Shown here one piece after another: positions 1 through 8,689 of a stretch of 64,000 nt of DNA. This DNA comes from Agrobacterium pusense (GTDB taxonomy: Bacteria; Pseudomonadota; Alphaproteobacteria; Rhizobiales; Rhizobiaceae). Location of the stretch: the NCBI RefSeq assembly GCF_900102105.1, contig NZ_FNBB01000004.1, positions 248,001 to 312,000 of the forward strand, in the 5' to 3' direction. Both the position numbers and the translations under genes were made by a program. Below the pieces are notes generated by a model. It worked only from the letters and a program-made list of their open reading frames with translations. It had not been told where the DNA came from and searched no databases. Numbering within the stretch: the stretch's first letter is position 1; every line of letters begins with the position of its first letter.

Positions 1-69
1 TGCGGCGGTAATGAGCAGGAGGGCGATGAGAAAGCCGCCGATAAGCCCGTTGAGTGTGAACTTTTTCAT
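1..69 (-). CDS. ABC transporter permease, DppC type (N-terminal fragment)
   Basis: Only the first 23 codons lie in the window (MKKFTLNGLIGGFLIALLLI...), read leftwards off the edge. The start codon overlaps the stop of the upstream DppB-type permease in an ATGA arrangement, which implies translational coupling. A basic N-terminus followed by one hydrophobic segment fits the first membrane helix of a DppC-type inner-membrane permease, which normally follows DppB in peptide/nickel/opine ABC operons. The assignment rests mainly on position. Confidence 0.6.
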   Translation of the reverse strand, partial: MKKFTLNGLIGGFLIALLLITAA

Positions 70-1010
70 TCGGCAACCACGCGCGGATCGAACAGGGGAT
101 AGAGAAGGTCGACGAACAGGTTGACCAGAACATAGGAGAGCGAGACGAACAGCAGACAGCCCTGTATGACCGGATAGTCGCGGGCAAAAATACTGTCGAC
201 CATCAACCGTCCGAGGCCCGGAATGGTGAACACCGTTTCGATGACGGCGATGCCGCCGAGAAGATTGGCAAGGATGAGGCCGATCATTGTCCAGGTAGGA
301 CCGAAGGCATTCTTGAAGGCGTGCCGCCAGAGAACGGCGCTTTCCGAAAGGCCCTTGGCGCGGGCGTGGGTGATGTAATCCAGCCGCAGAACCTCCAGCG
401 TCGAGGCGCGCGCCATGCGGATCAGAACACCCATTTCGTGGATTACCAGCGTCATGACGGGCAGGACGAGATAAAGCATGCCGCCGACGAGATTGTCGCT
501 GATCGACACATATCCGAGCACCGGCAGCCAGCCGAGTTTCAGGCCGAAAAACAGAAGAAGCAGAAGGCCAAGCCAGAACGTGGGAATGGACAGAAGCAGC
601 GTCGCCGTTCCGACCAGCGCGAGATCAGTCAGGCTGTTCTGTTTCCAGGCGGCGATCACGCCTGCCGGAACCGCAATCAGGCTGGCGAGAAGCACCGCAA
701 CCACGACGATCTCGGCGCTGACGAGAAAGCGCGAGACGACCAGCGGCAGCACCGGCTCGTCATTGACGATGGAGCGACCGAAATCGCCCTGCACCACATT
801 GCCGGCCCAGATGACGAACTGTTGCGGCATGGACTTGTCGAGGCCGAGCTCGGTCCTCATGGCTTCGATCTGTTCCGGTTGCGCCATGTCGCCCAGCATC
901 AGGGCGGCCGGATCGCCGGGAATGAAGCGGATGAGCGCAAACACCGTGATCGACACGAATGCGATCGTCGGCAGCGCCATCAAAAGACGGCTCAGTATGA
1001 ATCTTATCAT
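66..1010 (-). CDS. ABC transporter permease, DppB/OppB family
   Basis: 314-residue inner-membrane permease of the peptide/nickel/opine (DppB) family. It has an N-terminal membrane helix followed by the family-typical FIPGDPA segment (about residues 30-36), further hydrophobic segments, and the EAA-type loop near DYITHARAKGL that contacts the ATPase. I chose the ATG at 1010 rather than the upstream ATG at 1100 because a GGGGAA ribosome-binding site precedes it and the 30 extra residues do not look like a permease N-terminus. It overlaps the following DppC fragment (ATGA). No binding protein or ATPase for this pair is in the window, so the transporter probably continues to the left. It is separate from the larger peptide-type operon at 2199-13816. 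Substrate unknown. Confidence 0.85.
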   Translation of the reverse strand: MIRFILSRLLMALPTIAFVSITVFALIRFIPGDPAALMLGDMAQPEQIEAMRTELGLDKSMPQQFVIWAGNVVQGDFGRSIVNDEPVLPLVVSRFLVSAEIVVVAVLLASLIAVPAGVIAAWKQNSLTDLALVGTATLLLSIPTFWLGLLLLLFFGLKLGWLPVLGYVSISDNLVGGMLYLVLPVMTLVIHEMGVLIRMARASTLEVLRLDYITHARAKGLSESAVLWRHAFKNAFGPTWTMIGLILANLLGGIAVIETVFTIPGLGRLMVDSIFARDYPVIQGCLLFVSLSYVLVNLFVDLLYPLFDPRVVAE

Positions 1011-1101
1011 CGGTTCCCCACGATTGATGGCAGGTAATGACAGCCCGCCTCTATCGGTTTCATTGCTGGCGACTATGACGGATTGAGAAATATCACGCAA
1101 T

Positions 1102-1134
1102 ATTATGCATAAACGTCATACCTCTATGCATAAT
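1102..1134. promoter_or_regulatory. Tandem ATGCAT palindromes, candidate operator
   Basis: A perfect 10-bp inverted repeat (ATTATGCATA at 1102-1111, TATGCATAAT at 1125-1134). Each arm is itself centred on the palindrome ATGCAT; the centres are 21 bp apart, about two helical turns. It lies 92 bases upstream of the DppB start at 1010 and between that gene and the LysR gene, so it is well placed as an operator or activator site for the transporter promoter. The cognate protein is not shown; the neighbouring LysR regulator is the obvious candidate. Confidence 0.45.
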
Positions 1135-1188
1135 GACGGCGCGGTCATCCCGATGAGGACAAGGACATCTTCCGCCCAAAATCCCGCT

Positions 1189-2094
1189 TCAGACGATCTT
1201 TTGCGAGAGCTGGATTTTCCGTTTCAAGGCATCGCTCAGCGCCTGCGCAGCGATGGAGAGCGGTGCCCCGGAGGCGCGGGCAAGACCGAACTCCTGCGTC
1301 GCCTGCGGGACGAACGGCCGCGCGACAACGGGCAGGTGCCGATAGAGGTTGGCATAAAAACTGCTGATGATCGTTACCCCCAACCCGTGCGCCACATAGG
1401 CGCAGGCGGAACTGTTGGTGTGAGTCTCGATCTTCACCATCGGTTTGACGCCAGCCTTTTTGAACACCTGATCGAGCGCCATGCGATTTGGCCGCTGGCG
1501 GCCGATCAGGACGAGCGGAATGTTGCGCAGGTCCTTCACGGTAATTTCGTCAAGCGCTGCCAGCGGATGATCCTCCCGGACCACGCACACACTCTTGCCG
1601 GTCGCGACACGCTCGACGTCGATGCCCGGCCCGATCTCACCTTCCATCCGCAGGAAACCGAGATCAATCACCCGCTCGCCGACAAGCTTGTTGATGGCGG
1701 TCGTCGTCTCGAAAAAAGTCTCGATGCGAACGCCGGGAAAATCCCGGACATAGTCGATCAGCATGGCGGGCGCGAAATTTTCCCACATGCTGCTCGGCAG
1801 CCCGATGCGCACGATTTCCGGACCAGCCGCACCATTCCGCAAATCTTCCGCATGACCGGACATGCGGTCGACCGCAAGCAGCACGTTTTCCGCATCCCGC
1901 GCAAGCAGCACCGCCTCCGGTGTCGGAATGAGCCGCCCTTTGTCGCGGGCAAACAGCGTCAGAGACAGGTCGGCCTCAAGCTGCGCCAGCAGCCGGCTGA
2001 TACCGGATTGGCTAAGCCCCATTGCCTTGGCCGTGGCGATGGTCGAGCCGGTGGAAAGAAGCGTGCGAAGAACTTCGAGCTGCTTGATGTTCAT
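1189..2094 (-). CDS. LysR-family transcriptional regulator
   Basis: 301 residues, the usual LysR length. The N-terminal winged helix-turn-helix (about residues 1-60) contains the family pattern LSQSGISRLLAQLEADL. From about residue 90 a periplasmic-binding-like effector domain (VRIGLPSSMWENF...) follows. It lies between the end of the HyuA/DUF917 operon and the DppB/DppC transporter, all on the same strand, with separate intergenic spaces on both sides. It could control either neighbour; the palindromes at 1102-1134 favour the DppB/DppC unit. Effector unknown. Confidence 0.88.
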   Translation of the reverse strand: MNIKQLEVLRTLLSTGSTIATAKAMGLSQSGISRLLAQLEADLSLTLFARDKGRLIPTPEAVLLARDAENVLLAVDRMSGHAEDLRNGAAGPEIVRIGLPSSMWENFAPAMLIDYVRDFPGVRIETFFETTTAINKLVGERVIDLGFLRMEGEIGPGIDVERVATGKSVCVVREDHPLAALDEITVKDLRNIPLVLIGRQRPNRMALDQVFKKAGVKPMVKIETHTNSSACAYVAHGLGVTIISSFYANLYRHLPVVARPFVPQATQEFGLARASGAPLSIAAQALSDALKRKIQLSQKIV

Positions 2095-2198
2095 GAGGCC
2101 AGCACCATGGATGAAGAGACAAGCCGGTTTCGGTTCTGACGTTTTGCCGCCGATAACGCTTCATGTCACCGGTTTTTTATCCCGCACGCGGCAATTGC

Positions 2199-3143
2199 CT
2201 AAAGTTCCACCGAATACACGGTGTCATGGGTGGCCACGCAAGCATCACCCGTGGGGGTAACCCAGCCGCGGAACATGCCGGGGGTATTGTAGGGCGCTGC
2301 AATCCCGCCTTCGGCATCGATAGCCACAAGACCCGCGCCAATATCGTAGGGCGCCAGATCCTTATGGACGAGATTGCCAGCAGCCGTCTCCAGATCCTGC
2401 CCGAGATAGGCGACGCGGGATGCGATCTCGTGACCAACGACGTAGCGGATAAAAAATTCGCCCTTGCCGGTGCCGGAAACCGCGCAGGCCCCATCCCGTG
2501 CATAGGTGCCTGCCCCGATCACCGGGCTGTCACCCACCCGGCCATCGGGCTTGTTGGTGTAGCCACCTGTCGAGGTAGCCGCGGCAAGATGGCCCGCCGC
2601 ATCGAGCGCCACCGCACCCACGGTTCCGTGTTTCTCGTTTTCCGTCGCTTCCGTGCCAGCGGCGGCGTGGCGCTTCATCGCCGCCAGTGCTTCACGGCGC
2701 TTTTGAGTCGTGAAATAGGATTGCGGCTCGGTCGCGAGCCCCTTTTCCTCTGCAAAGCGGTCGGCCGCCTCCCCCGTCAGATAGACGGCACGGTCATCCG
2801 CCATCAGTGCGCGGGCGGCTTTCACCGGATTGCGAATGGCGCGGGACGCGCTGATCGCGCCCGCTGCCAATGTGGCACCATCCATGATCGAGGCATCGAG
2901 TTCGTGGATGCCGTTCTCGTTCAGTGCGGCGCCATGCCCTGCGTTAAAATGCGGGCTGTCCTCCATGACAACGACCGCCGCCTCGACCGCCTCAAGCGCG
3001 GTTCCGCCAGCCTTCAATACGCCATAACCGGCACGCAGCGCCGCTGCCAGATCATCGCGCGCAGCGGTCCACTCCTCTGAAGTCATGCTGTCTTCCGGCA
3101 TAACGCCGCAACCACCGTGAATGGCCAGTGCGATCTTCGTCAT
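2199..3143 (-). CDS. Isoaspartyl peptidase / L-asparaginase family (Ntn hydrolase)
   Basis: 314-residue plant-type asparaginase/isoaspartyl dipeptidase precursor. The family cuts itself to expose an N-terminal Thr nucleophile; the motif HGTVGAVALD places it at Thr174, followed by the glycine-rich TSTGGYTNK and GRVGDSP segments that bind substrate. The N-terminal AIHGG signature is present at residues 7-11. The ATG at 3143 has a GAGGGGAGAG ribosome-binding site; the in-frame ATG further upstream does not. It is the last gene of the peptide-transporter/HyuA/DUF917 operon, 44 bases after HyuA. Known relatives hydrolyse beta-aspartyl dipeptides or asparagine, which suggests that the imported compound carries an isoaspartyl or similar amide bond (inference). 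Confidence 0.88.
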   Translation of the reverse strand: MTKIALAIHGGCGVMPEDSMTSEEWTAARDDLAAALRAGYGVLKAGGTALEAVEAAVVVMEDSPHFNAGHGAALNENGIHELDASIMDGATLAAGAISASRAIRNPVKAARALMADDRAVYLTGEAADRFAEEKGLATEPQSYFTTQKRREALAAMKRHAAAGTEATENEKHGTVGAVALDAAGHLAAATSTGGYTNKPDGRVGDSPVIGAGTYARDGACAVSGTGKGEFFIRYVVGHEIASRVAYLGQDLETAAGNLVHKDLAPYDIGAGLVAIDAEGGIAAPYNTPGMFRGWVTPTGDACVATHDTVYSVEL

Positions 3144-3187
3144 GTTCTCTCCCCTCGTCGCCCCGCCCACCGCAGGGCCTCTTACCA

Positions 3188-4726
3188 TCAATGAAAGGCG
3201 ATATCGCCGATGACCCGCACGCGAACCCGCCGCGCGCCGCCAGGCAGATAGGCAATCGGGATATCTTCCACCTCAAGCGTCTTTAGGCTCGCTCGCTCCG
3301 CTCCAGAAGCAATCGCCGCGTTCTGCGCCTCGGTCTCTGCTTTCGCAAGGGCCTCCTCGCGGCTCAGGCCGGAAAAGACCTGGTCAACCTCGCCGGAAAC
3401 CTGCGCCATCGCCGCGCCCAGCGCATTGGCAACGCCGGCATTTTCCACACGCAGCACTTCCGACGCACCCGGAACCGTCTCGGGAATCAAAAACGCCCCG
3501 CCGCCGACGGCAACGAGCGGCACATCTTCCGCCGAGGTCTTCATCTGGTCGAAACTGTCGGCCACCATGTCACGGATGCGTTGGAGTGTGGCCTGCACGA
3601 AAGCCGGATCGAGGCCTTTGACACGGTCGCGGTCACCCATCTCGATCAGCCCCGCGGCAACGGCAATATCCGAGGTCGTGAGCGTATCGCCGCCGAAAAC
3701 ACGGGCCTGCGTCAGGATGCGATAACCGACCGAGCGTGGACCGATCTTGCCCGTCTCAGGATCAACGATCGTGCCGCCGCCGAGCGCAATCGGCAGAAGA
3801 TCGGGCATGCGGAAGAGCGTGCGCACCCCGCCAATATGGACGATATTGTTCGCTTCCCGCGGAAAACCGCCGACAAGGCAGCCAATATCGGAAGTCGTGC
3901 CGCCGACATCCACCACCATGGCATCGGTTAGCCCGGTGAGGAAGGCAGCACCCCGCATTGAGTTCGTCGGGCCGGAAGCGAAGCTGTGCACCGGGTTGGC
4001 AGCGGCGACATCCGCGAGCGCCACCGTGCCGTCATTCTGGGTCAGATAGAATGGCGCCTTCACACCTGCTTCGCGCAACGCATCCGAAAATGCCTGAACG
4101 GTGGTCTTGCCAAGGGTTTGCAGTGCCGCGTTCAGCAGGGCGACGTTTTCCCGCTCCAGAAGCCCGATGCGGCCAAGCGTATGGGAAAGCGTGATGCGTG
4201 CATCGGGAATGACCGAACGGACGATTTCCGCCGCCCGCACTTCGCATTCCGTTGTCAGCGGCGAGAAGGTTGCCGAAATGGCGATGGAGGTGATGCCCGC
4301 ATCGCGGATTTTCATCGCCGCCTCCCGAATTTCATCGGGAATCATCGGCACCAGCGGGCTGCCGTCATATTCATGGCCACCATGGACCATGAAGATCAAC
4401 GGATCGACAGCGTCGTACAAATCTTTTGGCCAGTCGCACATGGGCGGCAGCGAAGAACCGGTCGGCAGAGCGATGCGGATGGCGGCAACCCGTTCCAGCC
4501 GGGCGCGCTCCACCACCGCGTTGGTGAAATGGGTGGTGCCGATCATCACCGCGTCGACCGGTCGATCCGTCGCGCCGACATGGCCAGACACATGGGCGAG
4601 CGCTGCTTTTACGCCCGACAGGACATCCTGCGTGGTCGGAACCTTGATGGAGGCGACAATGGTGTCTCCATCGATCAAAACGGCATCCGTATTGGTGCCG
4701 CCAACGTCAATACCGATGCGTTTCAT
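3188..4726 (-). CDS. Hydantoinase/oxoprolinase A-like protein (first copy)
   Basis: 512 residues of the hydantoinase/oxoprolinase family (HyuA). This ATPase fold is shared with actin and Hsp70 and drives opening of cyclic amides such as hydantoins or 5-oxoproline. Phosphate-binding segments are visible at residues 4-12 (IGIDVGGTN), in the middle (VVDVGGTTSDIG) and near the C-terminus (LVAVGGGAFL). It overlaps the upstream DUF917 gene by four bases. There is no HyuB partner in the window; the partner is evidently the DUF917 protein, a recurrent pairing in genomes. It is paralogous to the protein at 8682-10256. Real substrate unknown. Confidence 0.85.
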   Translation of the reverse strand: MKRIGIDVGGTNTDAVLIDGDTIVASIKVPTTQDVLSGVKAALAHVSGHVGATDRPVDAVMIGTTHFTNAVVERARLERVAAIRIALPTGSSLPPMCDWPKDLYDAVDPLIFMVHGGHEYDGSPLVPMIPDEIREAAMKIRDAGITSIAISATFSPLTTECEVRAAEIVRSVIPDARITLSHTLGRIGLLERENVALLNAALQTLGKTTVQAFSDALREAGVKAPFYLTQNDGTVALADVAAANPVHSFASGPTNSMRGAAFLTGLTDAMVVDVGGTTSDIGCLVGGFPREANNIVHIGGVRTLFRMPDLLPIALGGGTIVDPETGKIGPRSVGYRILTQARVFGGDTLTTSDIAVAAGLIEMGDRDRVKGLDPAFVQATLQRIRDMVADSFDQMKTSAEDVPLVAVGGGAFLIPETVPGASEVLRVENAGVANALGAAMAQVSGEVDQVFSGLSREEALAKAETEAQNAAIASGAERASLKTLEVEDIPIAYLPGGARRVRVRVIGDIAFH

Positions 4727-5799
4727 GGGAATACCGATCTGAAGTCAATGTCATAACCGAAGGCGCGCGGGCCGACGGCAGCGATGCCGGCAGGCGTCGT
4801 CAAAAGCTCGGGTGCCGGCAGGGCGACAACCGTCACGCGCTGGCCGTAACGCACCGATTCCGTACCGATGGCGCCGCCGGAAACCGTATCGAGAAGGCAA
4901 AGCAGGTCCGGCGTCATGGCGACTGGCTGGCCATCGCGGAAGGCAACGGCCCACTCATTCTGAAATGCGAGCTCCATGCGCGAGCCACGGTCGGCATCGA
5001 TGCCTTCAATGGTCGTGCTGCCGCGCAGGAAACCACCCGTGGTCTCGCGGGCCACATCCACCACCTTGCCGCGAAACAGCTGCTTGCCGCCCTCGTGGTC
5101 GAGAACCGCCTGAACGGGATCGTCATGGCGCGCACGGGCCTCCATCACCGCGCGCCCGAGTTCGGTCGCCTTGGTGACGGTATAATGAATGCCCCACTCC
5201 TTCACTTCCTTGCCGGTGCGCGGCGCCTTGCAGGTGGCGGCGGTGGAGCCCACTTCGGTGCAGACCTTACGCGAGATACGCTCCATCCATTTCCATGAGG
5301 CTGCCCGCGTTACGATCACCTCATTGTCGCGCACATCGACCAGCGACAGCGGAAACATCGGCAGGTTGCCGATGGCGAAGGATGTCATCTGCGCTTCGGG
5401 ATAGGCGCGTCCCATGGCGTCGGCATTGACGACCGGCCGGTCGAGGATGGCGGCAGCGAGGAAAGACGAGAGCGCGTTGGAGCCGCCGATCTCCACACTC
5501 ATGATCGCCCGGAACGGCTTGCCGAGATAATCCTCCATGACCTCGACAGCGCGGGCAAGATGCACGGGGTCTCCCAGCCGTTCCTGACCGACAAGCGGGG
5601 CACCCATCTTGGACACGACGGCGACCATGTCGTCATCGGCAAGCGCCATGGGATCCATGACCTTGACCCGTCGCCCCTCGGCATAGAGACGCCGCAGATT
5701 GAGCGTCGAGATATAGGGATTGCCGCCGCCACCCGTTCCCAGGATCCAGGCGCCGGTGGCCAGAGGTTCGATATCGTCTTCGGAAAATTCCTGGATCAT
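4723..5799 (-). CDS. DUF917 family protein (first copy)
   Basis: 358 residues. The N-terminus carries the conserved glycine-rich ILGTGGGGNPY motif (about residues 19-29) that marks DUF917 proteins, and the family elements VEIGGSN and DAMGRAYPE follow at about residues 100-135. Members usually sit beside HyuA-type ATPases and are thought to form a two-subunit enzyme with them, but their reaction is undefined. It overlaps the downstream HyuA-like gene by four bases. It is paralogous to the gene at 7556-8689, but here DUF917 precedes HyuA in transcription order, whereas in the other pair HyuA precedes DUF917. Confidence 0.85.
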   Translation of the reverse strand: MIQEFSEDDIEPLATGAWILGTGGGGNPYISTLNLRRLYAEGRRVKVMDPMALADDDMVAVVSKMGAPLVGQERLGDPVHLARAVEVMEDYLGKPFRAIMSVEIGGSNALSSFLAAAILDRPVVNADAMGRAYPEAQMTSFAIGNLPMFPLSLVDVRDNEVIVTRAASWKWMERISRKVCTEVGSTAATCKAPRTGKEVKEWGIHYTVTKATELGRAVMEARARHDDPVQAVLDHEGGKQLFRGKVVDVARETTGGFLRGSTTIEGIDADRGSRMELAFQNEWAVAFRDGQPVAMTPDLLCLLDTVSGGAIGTESVRYGQRVTVVALPAPELLTTPAGIAAVGPRAFGYDIDFRSVFP

Positions 5800-5874
5800 G
5801 CGTCATCCTCGGGCATGCCGCAGCCTTTCCGGCCGCAGGCGATGCTCCTTCCCTTTGAAGTTCCAAGTCTGGCA

Positions 5875-5897
5875 GGCCCCGCCTTTGTGGCGGGGCC
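5875..5897 (-). terminator. GC-rich hairpin after the binding-protein gene
   Basis: A perfect 9-bp stem (GGCCCCGCC / GGCGGGGCC) with a 5-base loop lies 20 bases after the stop codon of the solute-binding-protein gene and before the DUF917 gene. No U-tract follows on the minus strand, so it is more likely an mRNA-stabilising or attenuating stem that raises binding-protein expression relative to downstream genes than a full terminator. Confidence 0.5.
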
Positions 5898-5916
5898 GGT
5901 TTTCATGAAGTGAAGA

Positions 5917-7512
5917 TCACTCCGCTTTGCAGTCCCAATGGAAGTTTGAAAAGTTCAGATCCCAGCTCTGCATGGGAATGAACTCGTAACCCTGAAGGCA
6001 CTTATTCGCCGCATAACGGCGGTTCGGCGCAACCGCCCAGACGTCAGGCTGAAGATCGACGATCTTTGTCTGCAGCTCCTTGTAGGTAGCGTTCTGCTCG
6101 TTCACATCAGTGGTGGCGCGAACCTTGTCGATCAGCCCGTCGATTTCTGCGTTCTGCAGCCATTCCATCGACATCCAGGTGCCGGATGCCTTGGAATGAT
6201 ACTGGTTGTAGAACATCGAATCCGGCGACGGATAGGTCGGCGAGATGTTCACCTGCGTCGATGCCGGCGTTGTTTCGGGCTTGGAAGAAAGCTCGACGAT
6301 ACGGTTCCACGGCTCAGGCTTGATATCGAGCGTGATGCCGATCTGCTCGAGGCTGGACTGCAACAGCAGCGCCACTTCCGCCTCGAAGGCGAGCGACGCG
6401 ACATAGCTGTTGACGAGCGTGATCTTCTGGCCGGCATATTTCGACTTCGCCAGCTCTTCCTTGGCTTTTTCCAGATCGTAAACGCCCGGCTGGATATCGC
6501 CATTATGCGCGTCCTTGAACGCGTCAGAGAGCGGGCCTTTCATATCGAAGCCCGGATAGATCACTTCCTGGATCGTCTTGTAGTCGGTCGCATAGGCGAT
6601 GGCGCGACGAACGTGGACGTCGTCGGTCGGATAGACCTTGGTGTTGAGCTTGATGACGAAACCGCCGGCGGTGCGGGTCTGGATCAGCTTGTAACCCTTC
6701 ATCCGGCCGATGGATTCATAGGTGTCGTTGCCGAGCCCGTGCGAGGAAAGTCCAAGCTCGCCCTTTTCCGCCAACGCCTTGACGGTGGCGTCGTCGCTGG
6801 TCTGCACGAAGCGTACCTCATCGATCGGCTTGCCCTTGGTCCAGCCGAGGAAATAATCGGCGTTACGGGCGATGACCATGTCGGCCGAGCGGTTGTAGCT
6901 GACCAACTTGTAGGGGCCGGAACCGGCGGAATGTTCGCCGACATAAGCCTCACCCCATTTGTCTTCGGGCTTGGCATTGGCTTCGATCAGCGTCTTGTTC
7001 ATTGCCATCATCAGCGGCGTCGCCGCCATGAAGGGCGAGAACTGGCGTTCGATCTTCATGACCAGCGTGGCATCGTCAGGCGCGGTAACGTTTTCGGGCT
7101 TCAGCACGCCGACGATGAGGTTCGACGGGCCCTTGTTGATGCCGAGCAGGCGCTGGATCGACCAGGCAAGATCGGCCGCCTTCACTGCCGTACCGTCCTG
7201 GAACTTCGCATCGTCGCGCAGGTGGAAGGTGTAGGTCAGGCCGTCCGCGGAAATCTCCCAGGATTTCGCCAGATGCGGCACGATTTCGCCCTTGGCGTTC
7301 ACCGTGGTAAGTCCGTCATACATGTTCACGATGGCCATGTAGCCGGTGTAGTCAGTCACTTTCGCCGGGTCGAGCGAGCTGAATATCTGCATGGTGTTGA
7401 CCGCGACCGACACCTTGTCTTCCGCAAGGGCCGCAGAAGAAAGGACCGGCAACGCGAGCGCCGTGCCGAGCGCCAGTGCGGCGAGACGGGAAGAAACTAC
7501 AGGCATTTTCAT
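5917..7512 (-). CDS. ABC transporter solute-binding protein, family 5 (DppA-like)
   Basis: 531-residue periplasmic binding protein of the peptide/opine/nickel family. A Sec signal peptide is clear (hydrophobic core about residues 8-25, ending SSAALA before EDKVSVAVNT). The body has the family hallmarks: LAKSWEISADGLTYTFHLRDDAKFQDG at about residues 83-110 and VRRAIAYATDY about 300. A GGAGAA ribosome-binding site precedes the ATG. It sits between two HyuA/DUF917 pairs within the operon that encodes the permeases and ATPase, so it should define the substrate specificity of that system. The ligand cannot be read from the sequence. Confidence 0.92.
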   Translation of the reverse strand: MKMPVVSSRLAALALGTALALPVLSSAALAEDKVSVAVNTMQIFSSLDPAKVTDYTGYMAIVNMYDGLTTVNAKGEIVPHLAKSWEISADGLTYTFHLRDDAKFQDGTAVKAADLAWSIQRLLGINKGPSNLIVGVLKPENVTAPDDATLVMKIERQFSPFMAATPLMMAMNKTLIEANAKPEDKWGEAYVGEHSAGSGPYKLVSYNRSADMVIARNADYFLGWTKGKPIDEVRFVQTSDDATVKALAEKGELGLSSHGLGNDTYESIGRMKGYKLIQTRTAGGFVIKLNTKVYPTDDVHVRRAIAYATDYKTIQEVIYPGFDMKGPLSDAFKDAHNGDIQPGVYDLEKAKEELAKSKYAGQKITLVNSYVASLAFEAEVALLLQSSLEQIGITLDIKPEPWNRIVELSSKPETTPASTQVNISPTYPSPDSMFYNQYHSKASGTWMSMEWLQNAEIDGLIDKVRATTDVNEQNATYKELQTKIVDLQPDVWAVAPNRRYAANKCLQGYEFIPMQSWDLNFSNFHWDCKAE

Positions 7513-7555
7513 TATCGTTCTCCTCTTTATTGCGGGTCATCGGGCCCGCTTATGG

Positions 7556-8689
7556 TTAGGCAGCCTTGCTGACCGGAACGGGCAGCGGTGAGAAAGGAAT
7601 GTCCGGATAGCCGAAGGCCGCCGGCCCGACGACCTCAAGCGCGCGGGCGCTGCGCAGCAGGTCGTGACAGGGAATGGCGATGACGGCCACGCGCTGGCCG
7701 TAGCGCAGCACTTCGGTGGTGATCGGATAACCGGTGTCGACATCGAGCAGGACGATCAGATCGGGAACCGTCACTTCCACCTTGCCGTCACGGGAAAACA
7801 GCAGGAATTCGTTCTGGATGGCGACGCCCGCCGTCTGGCCGGCGCAATCGTCGAAGCCGGAGAGCGTAAGATCGCCGACGGCGAAACCGCCGCGAAGATG
7901 GCGCTTCAGATCGGTGATCTTGCCGTTGAAGATGCGCCGCCCGCCTTCGAGCGCGCAGACTGCAGCAATAGGGTCTTCCTGCTGCTTGCGGGCACGGATC
8001 ACCGCCTCACCGATGGCAATGGCCTTGGTGTAGGTTTTCGGAATGCCATACTGGTGCACGTAGTGCGCCTGCATCGGCGCGGTCGCCAGCATCGCGCCGC
8101 CGCCCTGCGAGACGACGCAGGCGCGCGCCATGCGCTCGTGCCAGACCTCGGAAACGGCATGGCTGAAGATGACGGCATTACCGTGCAGATCGCACATCAC
8201 CGAGGGCGTGGAACTATGGCCATAGATGGAGAAGGTGGTCATCTGCATTTCCGGGAATGCCCGGCCCATGCCGTCGCAATCGAGGATCGGCAGGCCGCCC
8301 AGCGCCGCCGTCACCAGCGGGTTCATGGAATTGGAACCGCCGATTTCCTCGCAGACGATGGCGTCAACTGGCGTGCGGATCAGCTCTTCCATCGCCCGCA
8401 GGCAACGCAGGCCTTCACGGCCTTCGCGAATGCGCTCGACGCCGACGACGGGCGCGCCGATACCGCCGATGGACATGCAGAGCGCGTCCGGCTCGATGGC
8501 GTCGGTTGCGAGAATCTTCATCTCGTAGCCGGCCTTCATGGCCTCCAGCGCCAGAAGCTTCCCGAGATACGGATTGCCGCCGCCGCCCGTGCCGAGAATG
8601 CCTGCGCCGATTTCCAGTGCGTCGAGATCTTCACGCGTCAGCGTCCGCAATGCCGCCTCGTCATATTTCAGCTTGCGTGTCTCAGCCAT
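7556..8689 (-). CDS. DUF917 family protein (second copy)
   Basis: 377 residues with the DUF917 glycine motif ILGTGGGGNPY (about residues 31-41) and the conserved CEEIGGSNSMNPL and DGMGRAFPEMQ segments. I chose the ATG at 8689, which has GGGAG seven bases upstream and overlaps the end of the HyuA-like gene by eight bases; the ATG at 8713 lies further inside that gene. It is clearly paralogous to the gene at 4723-5799 but diverged along its whole length, so the two pairs probably act on different substrates or steps. Reaction unknown. Confidence 0.85.
   Translation of the reverse strand: MAETRKLKYDEAALRTLTREDLDALEIGAGILGTGGGGNPYLGKLLALEAMKAGYEMKILATDAIEPDALCMSIGGIGAPVVGVERIREGREGLRCLRAMEELIRTPVDAIVCEEIGGSNSMNPLVTAALGGLPILDCDGMGRAFPEMQMTTFSIYGHSSTPSVMCDLHGNAVIFSHAVSEVWHERMARACVVSQGGGAMLATAPMQAHYVHQYGIPKTYTKAIAIGEAVIRARKQQEDPIAAVCALEGGRRIFNGKITDLKRHLRGGFAVGDLTLSGFDDCAGQTAGVAIQNEFLLFSRDGKVEVTVPDLIVLLDVDTGYPITTEVLRYGQRVAVIAIPCHDLLRSARALEVVGPAAFGYPDIPFSPLPVPVSKAA

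Noticed and set aside
6196-7572. Long open frame opposite the peptide binding-protein gene
   Set aside because: It has the composition of an antisense shadow of a high-GC gene (His/Arg/Gly rich, no domain), while the minus strand encodes a full signal-peptide-bearing binding protein.
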